This document shows positions 24,043 to 36,050 of a DNA stretch of 64,000 nt, one piece after another. The stretch lies in the NCBI GenBank assembly GCA_013397695.1, contig VYZI01000003.1:8410730-8474729 (forward strand). Reading direction: 5' to 3'. The stretch comes from Centropus unirufus. Taxonomy: Eukaryota > Chordata > Aves > Cuculiformes > Centropidae. Position 1 is the stretch's first letter. Every line of letters starts with the position of its first letter. The position numbers and the translations under genes are program-made. The notes under the pieces were generated by a model. The model did no database searches. It was given only the letters and a program-made list of their open reading frames with translations, and was not told where the DNA came from.

Positions 24043-27000
24043 CAAGGTTTTTTACATAGTACTGCAGTTTCTTTATCTATGCCAATGCAGCATGAAAAAA
24101 TCCAGAGGCCAGAAGAGAGAAAATGTGTTACAGAAACTGGTTTTTACTAGTGGAAGAAAGTAATGTGCTGGTTATAAAATGGATGCTATAGTTTCTAGAA
24201 GGAAATTCTCTTGTTTCACTCATAGGAAAAAGTCACTTCCGTGGGCTTGGATATAGCTAAAATAATAGCATTTTGTACGTGCAGACTCTATGTTGCTTAA
24301 ATGAGCAGGCAACATATTACCTTCTCTCATTGTCATTTTTAATCTCCCCATACCAACAGAAAATCATGTAAATTCTATCAGACCCCTGATTGCTGTTGCT
24401 GGGATAATGTAAACACACAAGTGCCAGGCAAGCCAAAATAAAAGATTTGGTACTGCAACTAACAAGCAACAAAGCATCAGCAACTAAGCATCATAAAAAT
24501 TCCTCAGTAAAGGACTTACATGGTAGATAGAAATCACTTTATTTAGGATTCATTCATTTCAAGGTATTTAAAGACAAACAACTGGATGGTAATAATATTT
24601 TAAATGGAAGGAAAAACATAATGAAAAGGGAGCCTGGGATCTTTAGACTGAAGGAGCATCAAGCATGTTATAGAAATTACCCTCACCCTGTGGCTGGAGG
24701 CTTGGTCACTGAGGATCTGGGCAAGAACGGATGTCCCCTACATGCAGTTCATATTTTGTTATTCTGTTTTACCTGATCTGGCAATAAATTAATGTAACCT
24801 GTATGACAAAGTTCTAGGGTTTTCTTTGTTATCTCTGCCTGTCCAGTTAAAACAATGGTGTGATGGGTGAAACAATTACTTATATATGTAAAAGATAAAC
24901 ACTTTCATCTGGGGACTGAGAAATGGTACATATATATTATCTAGGAATAAGAACACCCCCATAGTAACTGGAGTATATTTGTCAGATAAAAATGGCATTT
25001 GAGTAATGATTGTTGTATTTAAGAAGCGACAGGCTTAAGGAGAGTTTCAGGTGGTTTTGTAACATCACTTGGTGTTATGGAATGTGATATTATTTGGTTT
25101 GCTTTCATTGAATACCAAAGCCATAAGCTGAAACCATTTCCATTAAATATTCTTCAGACAGAGGAGAAATACATCTCCATACAGCTGTATCTTAGGTACC
25201 TTGCACAAGATCTCAAGTATCTTCAGCTGCTGTAAAACCAGTGCCAAGACCATTGCCTCTGACTTTCTCTGCCAAGGACTGCAGTGGTGGCAATCTCTTT
25301 AGCCTCATTTTATTAAGTAGACCAACAGTCAATTGTTGCATAAAAATTATGTCTATCTTTCTCATTAAAAGATATGGTCTGTCTCCAGAAGAGGGATTAT
25401 AATTAATTGGTTTTAAGGTATTACATCTGTCTGAGAGTGAAATTAAAAAAAAAAAGAAGTAAATTAAGAAGAATTAAAATGTGGAAGTGAGTGCCATTAC
25501 TATGGGCTCAGTGACGACAGCTATTTTAATAGCAAGAGAAGCCAGGTGGTCTCACAGACTGGATAGGTTTGCACCTGCACATTGTTCCTCCAAAAGGCAT
25601 GACAAAGAAATACGACTGAAAGAGGCTTTTCCCTGGTCTTTCATTTAGAACAGAGTAAGCACATGGCCTCCAGGAAAAGGAGTAGTTTTCCAGCCCTGGA
25701 AACTGCTCTCCTGCACATGTCAGCCAAGGGTCATTCCATGGTAAATCATGCAGCTGAGATTTCCACCTGCGCATCAGTCACTGGACTGCAACACCAACTC
25801 TGAAGGCTCATTCCGAGGGTAAGGAAGCCATCACTTCCCTCCCTGGGCTACGTGCTTCACGGAGCAGAGTTGTGAACCTTTGACAGCCAACAAGAGGACT
25901 GGAGCTGCTATTTGATAGTGATTGCTGGGGGAGGATCAGACCCCACAACTGGAGTTACCTGGAGGTCTCATTCTTAGGGAATGCAGCAGAGGGAATATTC
26001 TCAGATAAAGAGAACCTCTCAGCTAAATATGATTTTATACAGGAAAACAAGATGATGGACTAAAAAATAAATTGTATTCAAGAATATCCCAGGCCCCAGA
26101 ATTTTCTCACTAATTACTTCTGCCACTAGGAACCTCCTGAAATGCTGCAAAGACAGGCTTAGAAACAATTTCTTCAACAGCAGTGAAAAGTGCCAAAGAA
26201 TCTCTGCAACTTCCCCAAGTCTTCAAAGCAAAGCACTTTTTCAGATCTTACTTAGATTCCATTTCTGAGCATGTAAAGATTTATCTCCCAGTGACACCTT
26301 GCTGAACGCCCATAATTTGCCCATACCAGTTTTTCATACTTGGTTGCGGTGCCTTGCAGGAGCAAACCCAATGATCTGTGCAGACATCCGCTAAATCATA
26401 GGCTCTGAGAACAAGCACATCAGGATTCACATTGCAATATGCTCTCATGGATCTAAGAGAAGAGGCGAGTCTCTAGTACAAATCTTCCTCACTGACTTGC
26501 GAATGCCTCCGGCGCTTCAGGGAGTCTCAGCTGACACTGCATGTATTTCCCTGGGGAGCTTGTCACCCTCACATTTTTCACTTCATCTTAAAATCTTTTT
26601 TATTGTTTTCTCCTTAGCTTGAAGAATTTAATGTCTGAAGTTCTGTTACAGCATCTGTGTGATCTGATAGCTGCAACTCACAGGGGAAAAAAGGCTCCCT
26701 TCGTTATTTAGCCTGTGGAGAATTGCATGTGTCAGCTACTGTGTAAAGTCACTTTCAGTTCCATTAAGTTTGTGGATCAAAGCCTTGATCCCTCAGAGCC
26801 TGCTTTGGGCTCTCTGATTATGGCTTGAAGGCAGATCGTGTTCTTTGAACCCTAAGCAGGCAAGGATCACTCAGTGCTCCAGGATCCAGGCTTAGACCAC
26901 TTTCTCTGGCTTCCAGTCAGGGGCTTCCTTCACTTGGTTCTCCGAGAGAAATCCCCACCTTCCAAACATCAAAGAAACACTGCTAGCTCCTTCTGTATCA

Positions 27001-27429
27001 AACATTGTTCTGTGCTGGGAGCATCTTGTAAGGCACAGGAAACCTTGGCACCAAAAATTGTGCTCTTGGGATGAGGGCAGCAGTGCAGCTTCCATATCCT
27101 GACATTAGGCACTTGGACACAAAAGCCTTTCACTACTATTCAGTGAGGCTAGGCTGGACCTCACTGTAGTTCTCTTTTCTAGACCATTCTGTAAAGTCGT
27201 CCCCAGAGATTGCCCACTTGGGTTACTAACCGCCTTCAGAATTAAGGTAGAGTTCAGATGACTGAATGTAAGAATCCAGAGACACAGATTTCTGCACCTG
27301 AGCTAGTTAATCCAGATTCCTCTTGCAGCTGATATAATCCAGCAATTCATGGGTAAAATGTAATCTGAGCCTATGGCAGATGACCAGAACAGCTCACACT
27401 AGTTGCATTTTGCTTTTTATCTTCTCATT
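24043..27429. other. intergenic, no gene recognised
   Basis: This is AT-rich sequence with A-runs (25444-25456) and short chance open frames only. I see no mobile element, RNA gene or tandem array. Confidence 0.6.
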
Positions 27430-27690
27430 ATGAAAGATCCTCCAAGATACATGTTCACATGCCTGAAATAGTTTCCAGGATTAGATCCTCCATCCCCTCC
27501 CAGGGTTTGAGATGAGGCTGACCATCCTGGATCCTCATTCTTGCTCTTCTTGAAGACAGGAATAACATTTACCTTCCTTGAGTCTTTGTGCACTTCTGCC
27601 AGGCACCAGGATGGATCAAAGACTATTGAGAGTGGCCTTGCAATGATATCTGATAGCTCCTTCAGCACTCATGGGTGCATGGAATTATGT
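27430..27690 (-). mobile_element. LINE (CR1-type) reverse-transcriptase-region fragment
   Basis: The minus strand encodes LKELSDIIARPLSIVFDPSW, then DSRKVNVIPVFKKSKNEDPG. This is the characteristic N-terminal part of the LINE reverse transcriptase domain, where intact CR1 copies read close to ANVTPVFKKGKKEDPGNYRP. The frame shifts after this and the later part is degraded. Being internal ORF2 sequence without the 3' end, it must be a remnant of a longer insertion whose flanks have decayed or been deleted. Confidence 0.85.
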
Positions 27691-29609
27691 ATGTCCAATT
27701 TCCTGAAGTAATCCCTGACCTTTCTACCCGGGATACATCTTCCTTTCTCAAGATTTTTCCCCTAGTCTCCGGACCTGGGATTCCTGAAGGTCAGAAAAGC
27801 ATCAGGCTATATAAAATACATGGAGAAGAGAGTTCACTAATGGGTTCATCTAGCGCTAAAGAAAAAAACACAAGTGGGAAATGAAACCTGTTTTTCTGTT
27901 TTCTGAGTGTGTTTTGAGAGCGGCTCAGGATGTGCTGGTCAGGAGGAGCCATTTGCAGGACACAAATGTGCATTAGAGGAGCTTACCTAGGAATATTTTA
28001 CATTGCTAATGGGCTGTGTCTGTTTGCAGAAATCCAGCATTTACAATGCCGGTTGTAGACCATGTATATAAAATACATCAGTAGTCAGTTTGGATGCTCC
28101 ATCATAATTCTGTGGGGAAACGAGGCGCGATTCAGCTGCTGCTGAAGTCAACACATTCTGCCTGAAGAACCCTCATTGGGATTGGACTGAGTATCCAGGA
28201 CTTGAAGGCTTGTCCATCTTTTCAGAAACCTGTTTCTGAAAATAGTTGATACAGGTATAGCAGCTACTTCCAGACTCATGGTCCACCTTCCCTTCCACTA
28301 ATAGTCAGCAGGTCTAGCTTGGTGCTCTCTCTGCATATCAAATGTATCTATTTAATCAGCCAGCTAGCTGACATTTAGATAACAAGCATAGCTTGATGTC
28401 TGAAATTGCTTGTTCTGGTCGGGCTTTTACGTAGAGCAAACACGATCCTGGACTAAGACAGCAATGTCCGTTAATGAGCACTGTGAGATGAAAGAGTAGG
28501 CAGGGAGTCAGTTTTGAGCTACTTCTGCTCAAGAATGTATATGTGGCTTGTAAGAAAATTATATTCCATGAGAATACTCAGTCAACAGCTTTCAGACTTG
28601 GCTGAACAGAAGACTTATACTCCTCTCACAATTTTTTGTGTGTTTGTTTGTTTTCAGCTATTAAGTAAATTAGCTCAATTTAAGAGAAAAAGACAACAGC
28701 ACTGGAGTAATTGGACTATGTGCTTATACTAAAATTCTTCTGGAAATGGATATGATTTCAAGCCTAGCATGGCTCAGGTAGAAATCTGACATCAATGTCC
28801 CACAGGAAATGGAGTTCTTATTATTTGAAACACACAGACAAAAACCGAAATGATGTTTAAGAACCCATCTGCTCTTTATCTTTCTCTTATACCATGTATG
28901 CAAATGAATGCCTTGATTTCTGAATGCAATATTTGCTTCTCAATGTGATTTCATATTTCCTGGCTAATTATATCAGAACTTTTTATCTCAATAATTAATT
29001 CAACCAAATGGATATGATTCTTTAAGCATACACATTTTCCCACTCCATTAAAATTATGCATGAGACACCTATTTTTTTTTAATCAGGATGAAATGATAAT
29101 ATTTTCTCTCCCTGTTTCCTCTAGTTAAATCAAAACAGCCCTGTGAGGCACAGCTAAATGATTCCTGTGATACTAAGACTATGAGGAGAGATTCAAATGG
29201 GATTCAAAAATATCTGCCTTAAGAGGATGTGTATCCCAGTGGCTGTACATGTGAAGATGGAACAGTAATACCTCCCAGCTAGAGGTGGCTGTGCTGAAGT
29301 GAGGTGTCTCACTTGCTCAGGCTATATGGCTTGGGTCTCCTTTACTGGAAAATATAATAAATGGAAGTATTTAATTTCAATTCAATCATACAAGACTGTA
29401 GAACTGAAAACAAAAAGAAACAGAATATGACACGGTACCTCACGATCTTGGCTCTGCATAGTGCCAGTCCTACAAATGCTGTTTTCCAGAAAAGCCACCA
29501 TGACCAAACACAGGTTTTGGTGAAGCAGCTAACATTGAGTAGACCTGATAATTTGTGGTAATTCACAACAGGACATTTCTTGCCAGAGATTGGCAATGGC
29601 CCAAACTTG
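27691..29609. other. intergenic, no gene recognised
   Basis: I see nothing beyond AT-rich single-copy-looking sequence and short chance open frames (72-84 codons). Confidence 0.6.
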
Positions 29610-29960
29610 GTCCATTAGGATTGGTCCTTTAAGACCATCAACACTACCAAGTTCACCACAAAACCATGCCACTAAGCACCACATTGACATGACTTTTAAA
29701 CACCTCCAGGGTTGGTGACTCAACCACCTCCCTAAGCAACTTGATCCAATGTTTGACAACCTTTTCAGTGAAGTAGTTTTTCCTAATACGTAGTTTAAAC
29801 TTCCCCTGACACAACTCTCTCTTCCCTTTTTCTCTTTCTCTCTTTCTTTTCTCTTCTTCTCTTTCTCTCTTTCTCTCTTTCTTTCTCTCTCTTTCTCTCT
29901 CTTTCTCTCTCTGTCTTTCTTTTTCTTCTTTCTCCTTGTATCCTATCATGCCCTTTCTGA
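29610..29960 (-). mobile_element. CR1 LINE 3' fragment interrupted by a pyrimidine expansion
   Basis: On the minus strand the CR1 tail is clear. In plus-strand notation it shows TTTAAGACCATCAAC, CACTAAGCACCACATTGACA, CACCTCCAGGGTTGGTGACT and CCTAATACGTAGTTTAAAC. At the point where CR1 has a short pyrimidine-rich stretch (CATTTCCTCTTGTCC in its reverse complement) the sequence becomes a long C/T tract (29815-29937) and then resumes as CCTTGTATCCTATCA. Confidence 0.85.
29815..29937. repeat. polypyrimidine (CTTT/CTCTTT) tract
   Basis: Of 123 bases, 122 are C or T on the plus strand, with a single G at 29913. The first 98 bases are an unbroken pyrimidine run. The minus strand is the matching purine strand, whose translation is a false Lys/Arg/Glu-rich protein. 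Mirror-symmetric tracts of this length can adopt triplex (H-DNA) structures. Confidence 0.95.
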
Positions 29961-31240
29961 TGCTCTACATTCATATTTTCCATCAAGTGGAGAAAAGCTC
30001 TTCAGATTCACTTAATCAAATCTGTCCCTTTATTAGGTGCATTGGTTTGCACCAGAGATGCATCTAGCATTTCCTGTTTTAGTCGCAGAGAAGGTAGTAA
30101 TGAGAACAAAGACACTTCATTAGCATAAGAAGAAATACAGAGAAAATGCTCATCACCTGTATGTGCACTTTAGGTGATTGCTGGCATTACAACATGACTT
30201 TTTACATGACTTTTTAAAACTGATCATTTCTTTTTTAATTGCATAAACAGAGAAAGTAATTTTGTCTTTTACAGCATAGCCTACGGCCAGAAGTTATTTG
30301 CCAAACAGACATCACAGAAGCAAATAAACTCAAATTTGCTTTGAAATTAGAAAGGTAGTCATAACATAAATGCTAGTGTTTATACCAACTCCCCATGGGC
30401 TATCTGGGGAAAAGCCATTTGACTAAAATTACCAAATGTTACAGAAAAGCATGCTGGCAATATGGCAAGATAATCTCTTCTAAGCCAGTATCCTGATAAG
30501 TGAGTTTAATGAAGAAAGCCAGAACTGAATAAGGAGATAGACTTCATTAAGTTGTGGCTGAAAATAACCAACATAACAACTTTCCTTTGAAGAATATTTT
30601 AGTGGAAATCAGACTTTCTTCCTTAATTCCCTGGCACAGAGCTACAGCTGAAAATGTATGTATTGGTATGAAAAAAAATCCGATTTCCATTTTTTTTCCA
30701 GTTTGGAATGAAAGGTCAGAAATGCTAGAGTTTCCCAGTGCCAGAAGTTGTCATTCCTGAAGAGCTCAAAAGAAAAAGAATCAGAAACCTCCTCCCCAGA
30801 CAGTAATTTCAGGCCTACTGCTTATCTTTCAGATCACCCTTGAGGAGATATATACTTTCCACATTCTATGGAAAAAGAAATCCCAAGAAATGGCAAAAAG
30901 CTTCACGAGAAAGACAAAGAGAGCAGAATACATTTCCTGCATATGCCTAGTGGAGAAGACAAAAGGATTTAGGGGTACCATATCTATGCATCATATCTTC
31001 ACAGGCTGATGCACTATTGTCGATACCTGTTTCAGCAGAGAGAGAAAAGACTAAACTGCCTGTCATCCTAACAATATGCTGTCAGGTATTCTGTGAAGTA
31101 CAGCTCTTGTAGTCCTTATCATTGTCCAGAAGTGAATGGGTAGTGCTCAAGCATCCCTGAAAATACAAAGATGCTAAAGCTAAATCCAGAAAAGAGACCT
31201 GCCTCAGACAGTGTGGCCCCTAAAGCATAGGCCTGTTGCT
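29961..31240. other. intergenic, no gene recognised
   Basis: AT-rich sequence with a doubled word ACATGACTTTTT near 30193-30216. Open frames are short (68 codons at most) and unrecognisable. Confidence 0.6.
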
Positions 31241-31374
31241 AAAAATAATAATAATAATATCATCAATATATTATTATATATAATTATAATAATGTTGTTA
31301 TTTATATAATAATATAATGATAATATTATTCACAATATTATAATATAATAATAATAATAATAATCCCCCAGTTA
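31241..31374. repeat. AT-only low-complexity (ATA/ATT) tract
   Basis: About 134 bp composed almost wholly of A and T, beginning and ending with clean AAT/ATA triplet runs. The middle has decayed into irregular TATA/TTAT sequence with several short inverted repeats. Confidence 0.92.
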
Positions 31375-33742
31375 GATGATGCCTCTGCCTGGGCTACCCA
31401 GGCAAAGGTCAGACACACCAGCTTTAGTAGATCATGGATTTTGGCTAGATGACTGACAAATATGTCAGGTTAAGATAAACCAGCATCCCCAGATGGGCAG
31501 AAAGTTATAGTTACTGGCTGTACTGGGAGTCTACGCAGGTCAGGCTCTCTTAAAATGAACGACTCTTTTGTTGGGATTCATGTAATCAAAGGTAAAGAAA
31601 AGTATGTCAGAGACATTCATCTGGCTTCACTTAATAGTGGTTGCAACTAGGCTTATCAGTGTTTTTTATCTTGCTCTAAAGTCAATATCTAAAATACTCC
31701 ATATAAATCGTATCTAAAACGATCTACTTCTTTTCACTGACAGCAGCAAGAGTGTAGGGTGAGAAGCTCAGATGGAGACATGTACACTACAGCCAACTGA
31801 ACTAAGGAATGATGTATCTTTCCCTATCTAACCACAGCAGAGGCTTTTTTTTGACACAAAAGTCTATGCCCAGTCTTTTTAAAATGAATTATCTGCAAAA
31901 GTATGTACTTTGATGACTTGTTTATTGGTTTGTATGTAGCACATAATCGATCAAAGTGCTGTGTTGTTTTTGCACTGTATTGAGCTTTATTTGGTTACAC
32001 TGCCAGTAAATTCCTGTACTGAGAATTCATCCAGTCTGTTTGCTAAGAGCCCCTTGGGAAAGGCTGATAGATTGCTCTGGCCATTGTTTGTCTGCTTCTG
32101 CCTGTTCCTATTTCTGACATAATCCGGTTACTTTAGGAATAGATCCCTTCCTTCCTTGCCAGAGGCAACTGGCTGCACGCATTAGCAGGGACACTGATGA
32201 GTGTTTCAGAGTCCTGGCGAAACTAAAAATAAAAAAAGATCTGCTTTGACATAGGCAGTAAATTACGTTTGTAAGACTATCTGCCCCCTAAGTAACTTCT
32301 AAAACTATGGGAGCAAAAAGAACATCAATATAATAATTGGAGTAGAGACAACAGTTCACGTTGAACATTATCCTCATTTTCCCATGACAGAGGATGCTCA
32401 GGGGGGAGACCACAGATTTCCAGGTGTTTTTCTGGTGTCTTCTGAATCTCAGGAAACAGAAAAGCCCAATCAAGATGGTAATTTTCCTCCATTTTAGCAT
32501 TTCAAACAAAAATCTGCTGCAGCCACCTGGTTGTCTCCAGGACTTTCTGTTTAGCCTGACAACTTCTATTTTTAAACTGGCTGAATTCCTTCCCCTAAGG
32601 AATTGCCACCGCTACCATCACCCTTCCAGTCCTGCCCTGCTCTGCACTCTAGATTACATTTTCTCCTATCTTGTGGCCTTGTTGCTATTTTAGGACTTTT
32701 CATGGGATGTTTCTCCAGTTCCTTCACAACACATGCGGCATGGAAATAACTGGCATAAAGAAACAAAAGGCAGAACTCTGTCTCAATCCCTTCTGCCTGT
32801 CTCCAGGCTACAGAACACACTCCACTTGGCTTCTTGCTATTTTTAATATTTTTCCACTTCTTACCTCTGTCCTTATTCTAAATATAATCTTCATATTTGA
32901 TTACCTTGGTTTGTAATTACCCTTGCCTTAATAGTGGAAAAAACACAGCTGTTCAGCGTATGATCTTGCAAATTTTGTTGGCTTCTGAAGCGATTTATTC
33001 TTCAAGCAATACGCCCCCAGCACAGTGGAGAAAGGTCATCTGGGTGCCAGTCCCCATTCATTTACATGGCACTAGGCTCTGTGTGCCACACGCATGACCC
33101 AGGATCTCATGGACCTCTGAGTTAATCATGAATAAATGCAAGTATTTTTAGCACAAGTCAACAACTCATCTGAAACTTCTCAGTCATTTGCTTTTCCTCT
33201 AAGTACTACACATGAATATGTATTTATCCTCTGGATGACTGAGGGGAGCAAGGAGCTAGAATAAGTCACAGGACACAGGACCATGCTCTGGTGCGGGATC
33301 TCCACAGTCATACCCTGCATCCAGCAGCACACAAAACAGCTCATGGAGCTAAATGAGATTTGGAAGTTGTTCTATCCCAGCTGAAATCAGGACAGAACTA
33401 CTGCGTATGATTTCCATGACAAGTGTATATCTCTCCCATGAGACAATACCTTCTTTGTTCAAGACATTAAAAACCTGGATTTATTGTCCTTCTTTTCTAA
33501 TGCATCCCCTGAAACGGCACATTTGTGGCCCAGGCTCTCAGAATTGGGCCATGCTGCCACTAAATGGTTCTGTGATGCTATAAACACAGCAAAAGCCAAC
33601 AGTTCTGCAAATACAGTTCAAAACCTGAGGGCTGGTCATGACCAAACCTCAGCTCTGAACACAGACACAAAAGAGGCTGCATGTGCCCCATGCTTGGTCT
33701 CATTTATCGCCAGATGGTAAATTCATGCAGGCAGGGATTTTG
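31375..33742. other. intergenic, no gene recognised
   Basis: No gene or mobile element is recognised. Chance open frames reach 99 codons (32394-32693). Base composition is ordinary. Confidence 0.6.
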
Positions 33743-33769
33743 TTCAGGGTTTGGGTTTTGTTTGTGGTT

Positions 33770-33801
<32 letters not shown>

Positions 33802-33917
33802 ATGTTTTGGTTTGTTTTGGTTTTGGTTTTATTTTTGTTGGTTTTGGCGGTTTTTAGGTGTGTTTTTTGTTGTTTGTTTGGTTTTGGTTTTGGTTTTGGT
33901 TTTGGTTTTGGTTTTTA
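33743..33917. repeat. G/T-rich simple repeat with 13-G run and phased GGTTTT units
   Basis: The tract is almost entirely G and T. It contains a run of 13 G at 33789-33801 after eight T, and an array of GG pairs spaced exactly six bases apart (33880, 33886, 33892, 33898, 33904, 33910). Such spacing could support a two-tier G-quadruplex on the plus strand. The Gly/Phe/Trp-rich open frame across it is an artefact of the repeat. Confidence 0.92.
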
Positions 33918-34358
33918 GTCCCAGTGCTCAGCACAGCCTAATCCTGGTGTTTAAGACAAGCAGTAAATGTTGAAAGGAAGTTTTTGATGCGGGTTCAAGT
34001 GCAGCCAAACCCAATTCCTTCATTTCCTCAGACTCACGGTTTCTTTATTACATGCCAACCTATAATCTGTAACAAAGAACAAAAGAAAGAAATTAATGTT
34101 CATTACAGCATTCAAACCCCTTTCAGTCCCTCATTACTGCTCAGGCCCTGTTTGAAGGAAAATCTCCTCCACTCTCCTGACAGTTTAGTCCTTTAAACAG
34201 TCAGTGCTGAGGGGAAAAAAAAGGAATCTCTATTACAAAATCTGTCCTGCACAGTTCCATACCATTAGATATAAAAGTGTGCTACACTGTGAAAAAGCAA
34301 GTATACAGCTATAGACAGGAATTTAGTAGGTAATAGTACTTTATGTCCTGGTCCAACA
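33918..34358. other. intergenic, nothing recognised
   Basis: Unremarkable sequence between the G/T-rich tract and the next CR1 copy. I see no gene, RNA or mobile element. Confidence 0.6.
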
Positions 34359-34597
34359 CAATCATGTAGGTTGCAAAGACCTTTAAGATCATTGAATCCA
34401 ATCTAACACTGTCAAGTCCACTAAGTCTAAGCATCACGTTTGCACACCTTTAAATACTTCAAGGGGTGATAACTCGACCACTTCTCTGGGAAATCTGTTC
34501 CGATTCCTGATAGCCCTTCTGCTGAAGTAGTTTTTCCTAATATCTAGTTTAAACCTTCGCTGGCACTATGTGAGCCGATTTTCTCTCGTCCATCACC
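34359..34597 (-). mobile_element. CR1 LINE, 3' end fragment
   Basis: In plus-strand notation it begins with CAATCATGTAGGTTGCAAAG (degraded octamer and GGTTGGA tail), passes ACCTTTAAGATCATTGAATCC and GTTTTTCCTAATATCTAGTT, and ends near TTTTCTCTCGTCCATCA. The order and words are those of the CR1 3' end reversed, the same subfamily type as the copy near 29.6 kb. Confidence 0.9.
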
Positions 34598-35575
34598 CAG
34601 AGCAGATGGCATATGTTTACTGTATAATTATCTGATTTGTTTTTTTCTTGGCCCAGAGAGGGTATTGAATGAGAGGAACAGCGCAGCCTCTGCAACTGGA
34701 CTTTCCCCTCCTCCAAGGCTTTTCCGGAGGCTGCCAGAGGGCATCCCCCTTGGCACTCCACCAGCCCCCACTGCTCCCAGATAGACAGCTTGAAGTTCTC
34801 TTTGACTGCAAGCTGGTGCTGCTAACTGTGCCAGCAAGGGCACATGGGTAGTATCAAATGTTTTCCCAAGATGCGTAGGGGTCATGTCTCTCCTGGCTCA
34901 CAGTAATACGAGGATCGTGCAGTGTGCTGGGAGACGGCTCAAGGACACCGGGAGATAGGCTGCTTTCTGCTGGCACAGCACTTAGAGGAACAAACAGGTC
35001 AAAAACCATGGAAACAGCAGGAACGATGCAAATACAGTTGGGAAAGTTTATGGTGTACTGTCCTGCATAGAAATGGGGTGTTAGGTCCTTTTCTCCCATG
35101 GAAAGTGCAGTCTCTGCAAGCCTGAAAACACTGGGAACCCCTCTGAAACGCACTGCCCGGCCAAGGAAGGGATTTCTATTTGCCACTTCTCATGGTCCTG
35201 GTGCCAAGTAGAGTGACAGAAGAGAGGATGGGCAACCCTCTATCAAGTTATTCAATGTTAACAATTTCCCAAAATCTTCTAAATAGCTGCCTCTACTGTA
35301 GGGAGATTGTGAGGGGAAGGCAGTGATTATTTACCCCGCATGTCCAGACCGTGTGAATGCTGCTGACATAATTTAAAAACCTAAAACCCACTGCGTAATC
35401 TGTTCGCTTGTCACTTTATGTCCTTTAATGAATGCTGGGGTCACATTAAGTAGTCATTTAAAACAATACAGTGAGGTGCCTCTAACTCTCACAGGAAGAG
35501 GAGGACATAATAAGATACAGCAAAAGAGAGAACAAAGACAATATTTGAGAGAGTGGCAGCACAATATTGAAAACA
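34598..35575. other. intergenic, no gene recognised
   Basis: A GC-richer patch at 34660-34850 gives overlapping open frames of 60-110 codons on both strands, none recognisable. No CpG-island-like density is apparent. Confidence 0.55.
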
Positions 35576-35880
35576 GAATCATAGAACCCCAGATTGTACA
35601 GGACCTCTAGAGTCATCTAGTTCAACCTTTTTAGATGATTTATAGTTTAAATGAGATGACCCAGAAGCCTTTCAAGCTGAGCCTTAAAAGCATCCAGTGT
35701 AGAGGAATCTACCACGTCCCAGGGGACACTACTCCAATGTTTAACTGTCCTAATAGTGAAAAATTTTCTTCTGGAATCCAACTGAAACCTCTTGAAAACT
35801 TAATTGAAAACATACTCATTGACCCTTGTCTTTTCTATGTTACTCATTGTAAAATAAGCACTTTCCATCTTCTTGGAGCT
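35576..35880 (-). mobile_element. CR1 LINE, 3' end fragment
   Basis: It starts with GAATCATAGAACCCCAGA (terminal octamer reversed), then AGTCATCTAGTTCAACC, a conserved GAGCCTTAAAAGCATCC block, and AGTGAAAAATTTTCTTCTGG. This matches the reversed 3' tail of a CR1 subfamily different from the neighbouring copy at 34.4 kb. The left (3') end is well preserved; the right end fades near 35880. Confidence 0.85.
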
Positions 35881-35999
35881 TGAAGGGATGTGTCGGCCAG
35901 AGACAAATGCACATGTCTGAAAAAACCCATACCATTCCTGACTTTGCAAGATTTGGTGGAGGCACAGCACTCTGAGCTTGAAAATCTACTTGAATAATA

Positions 36000-36050
36000 A
36001 GAGATGAGATATGAGATATGAGATGAGATATGAGATACGAGAATGAGATA
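36000..36050. repeat. GAGATAT-type microsatellite
   Basis: About 50 bp of GAGAT and GAGATAT words in tandem with small interruptions. No function is evident. Confidence 0.88.

Noticed and set aside
29653..29986. Lys/Arg/Glu-rich proteins on the minus strand
   Set aside because: They are translations of the polypyrimidine tract inside a CR1 remnant.
33683..33973. Gly/Phe/Trp-rich 96-codon frame
   Set aside because: It is the translation of the G/T simple repeat.
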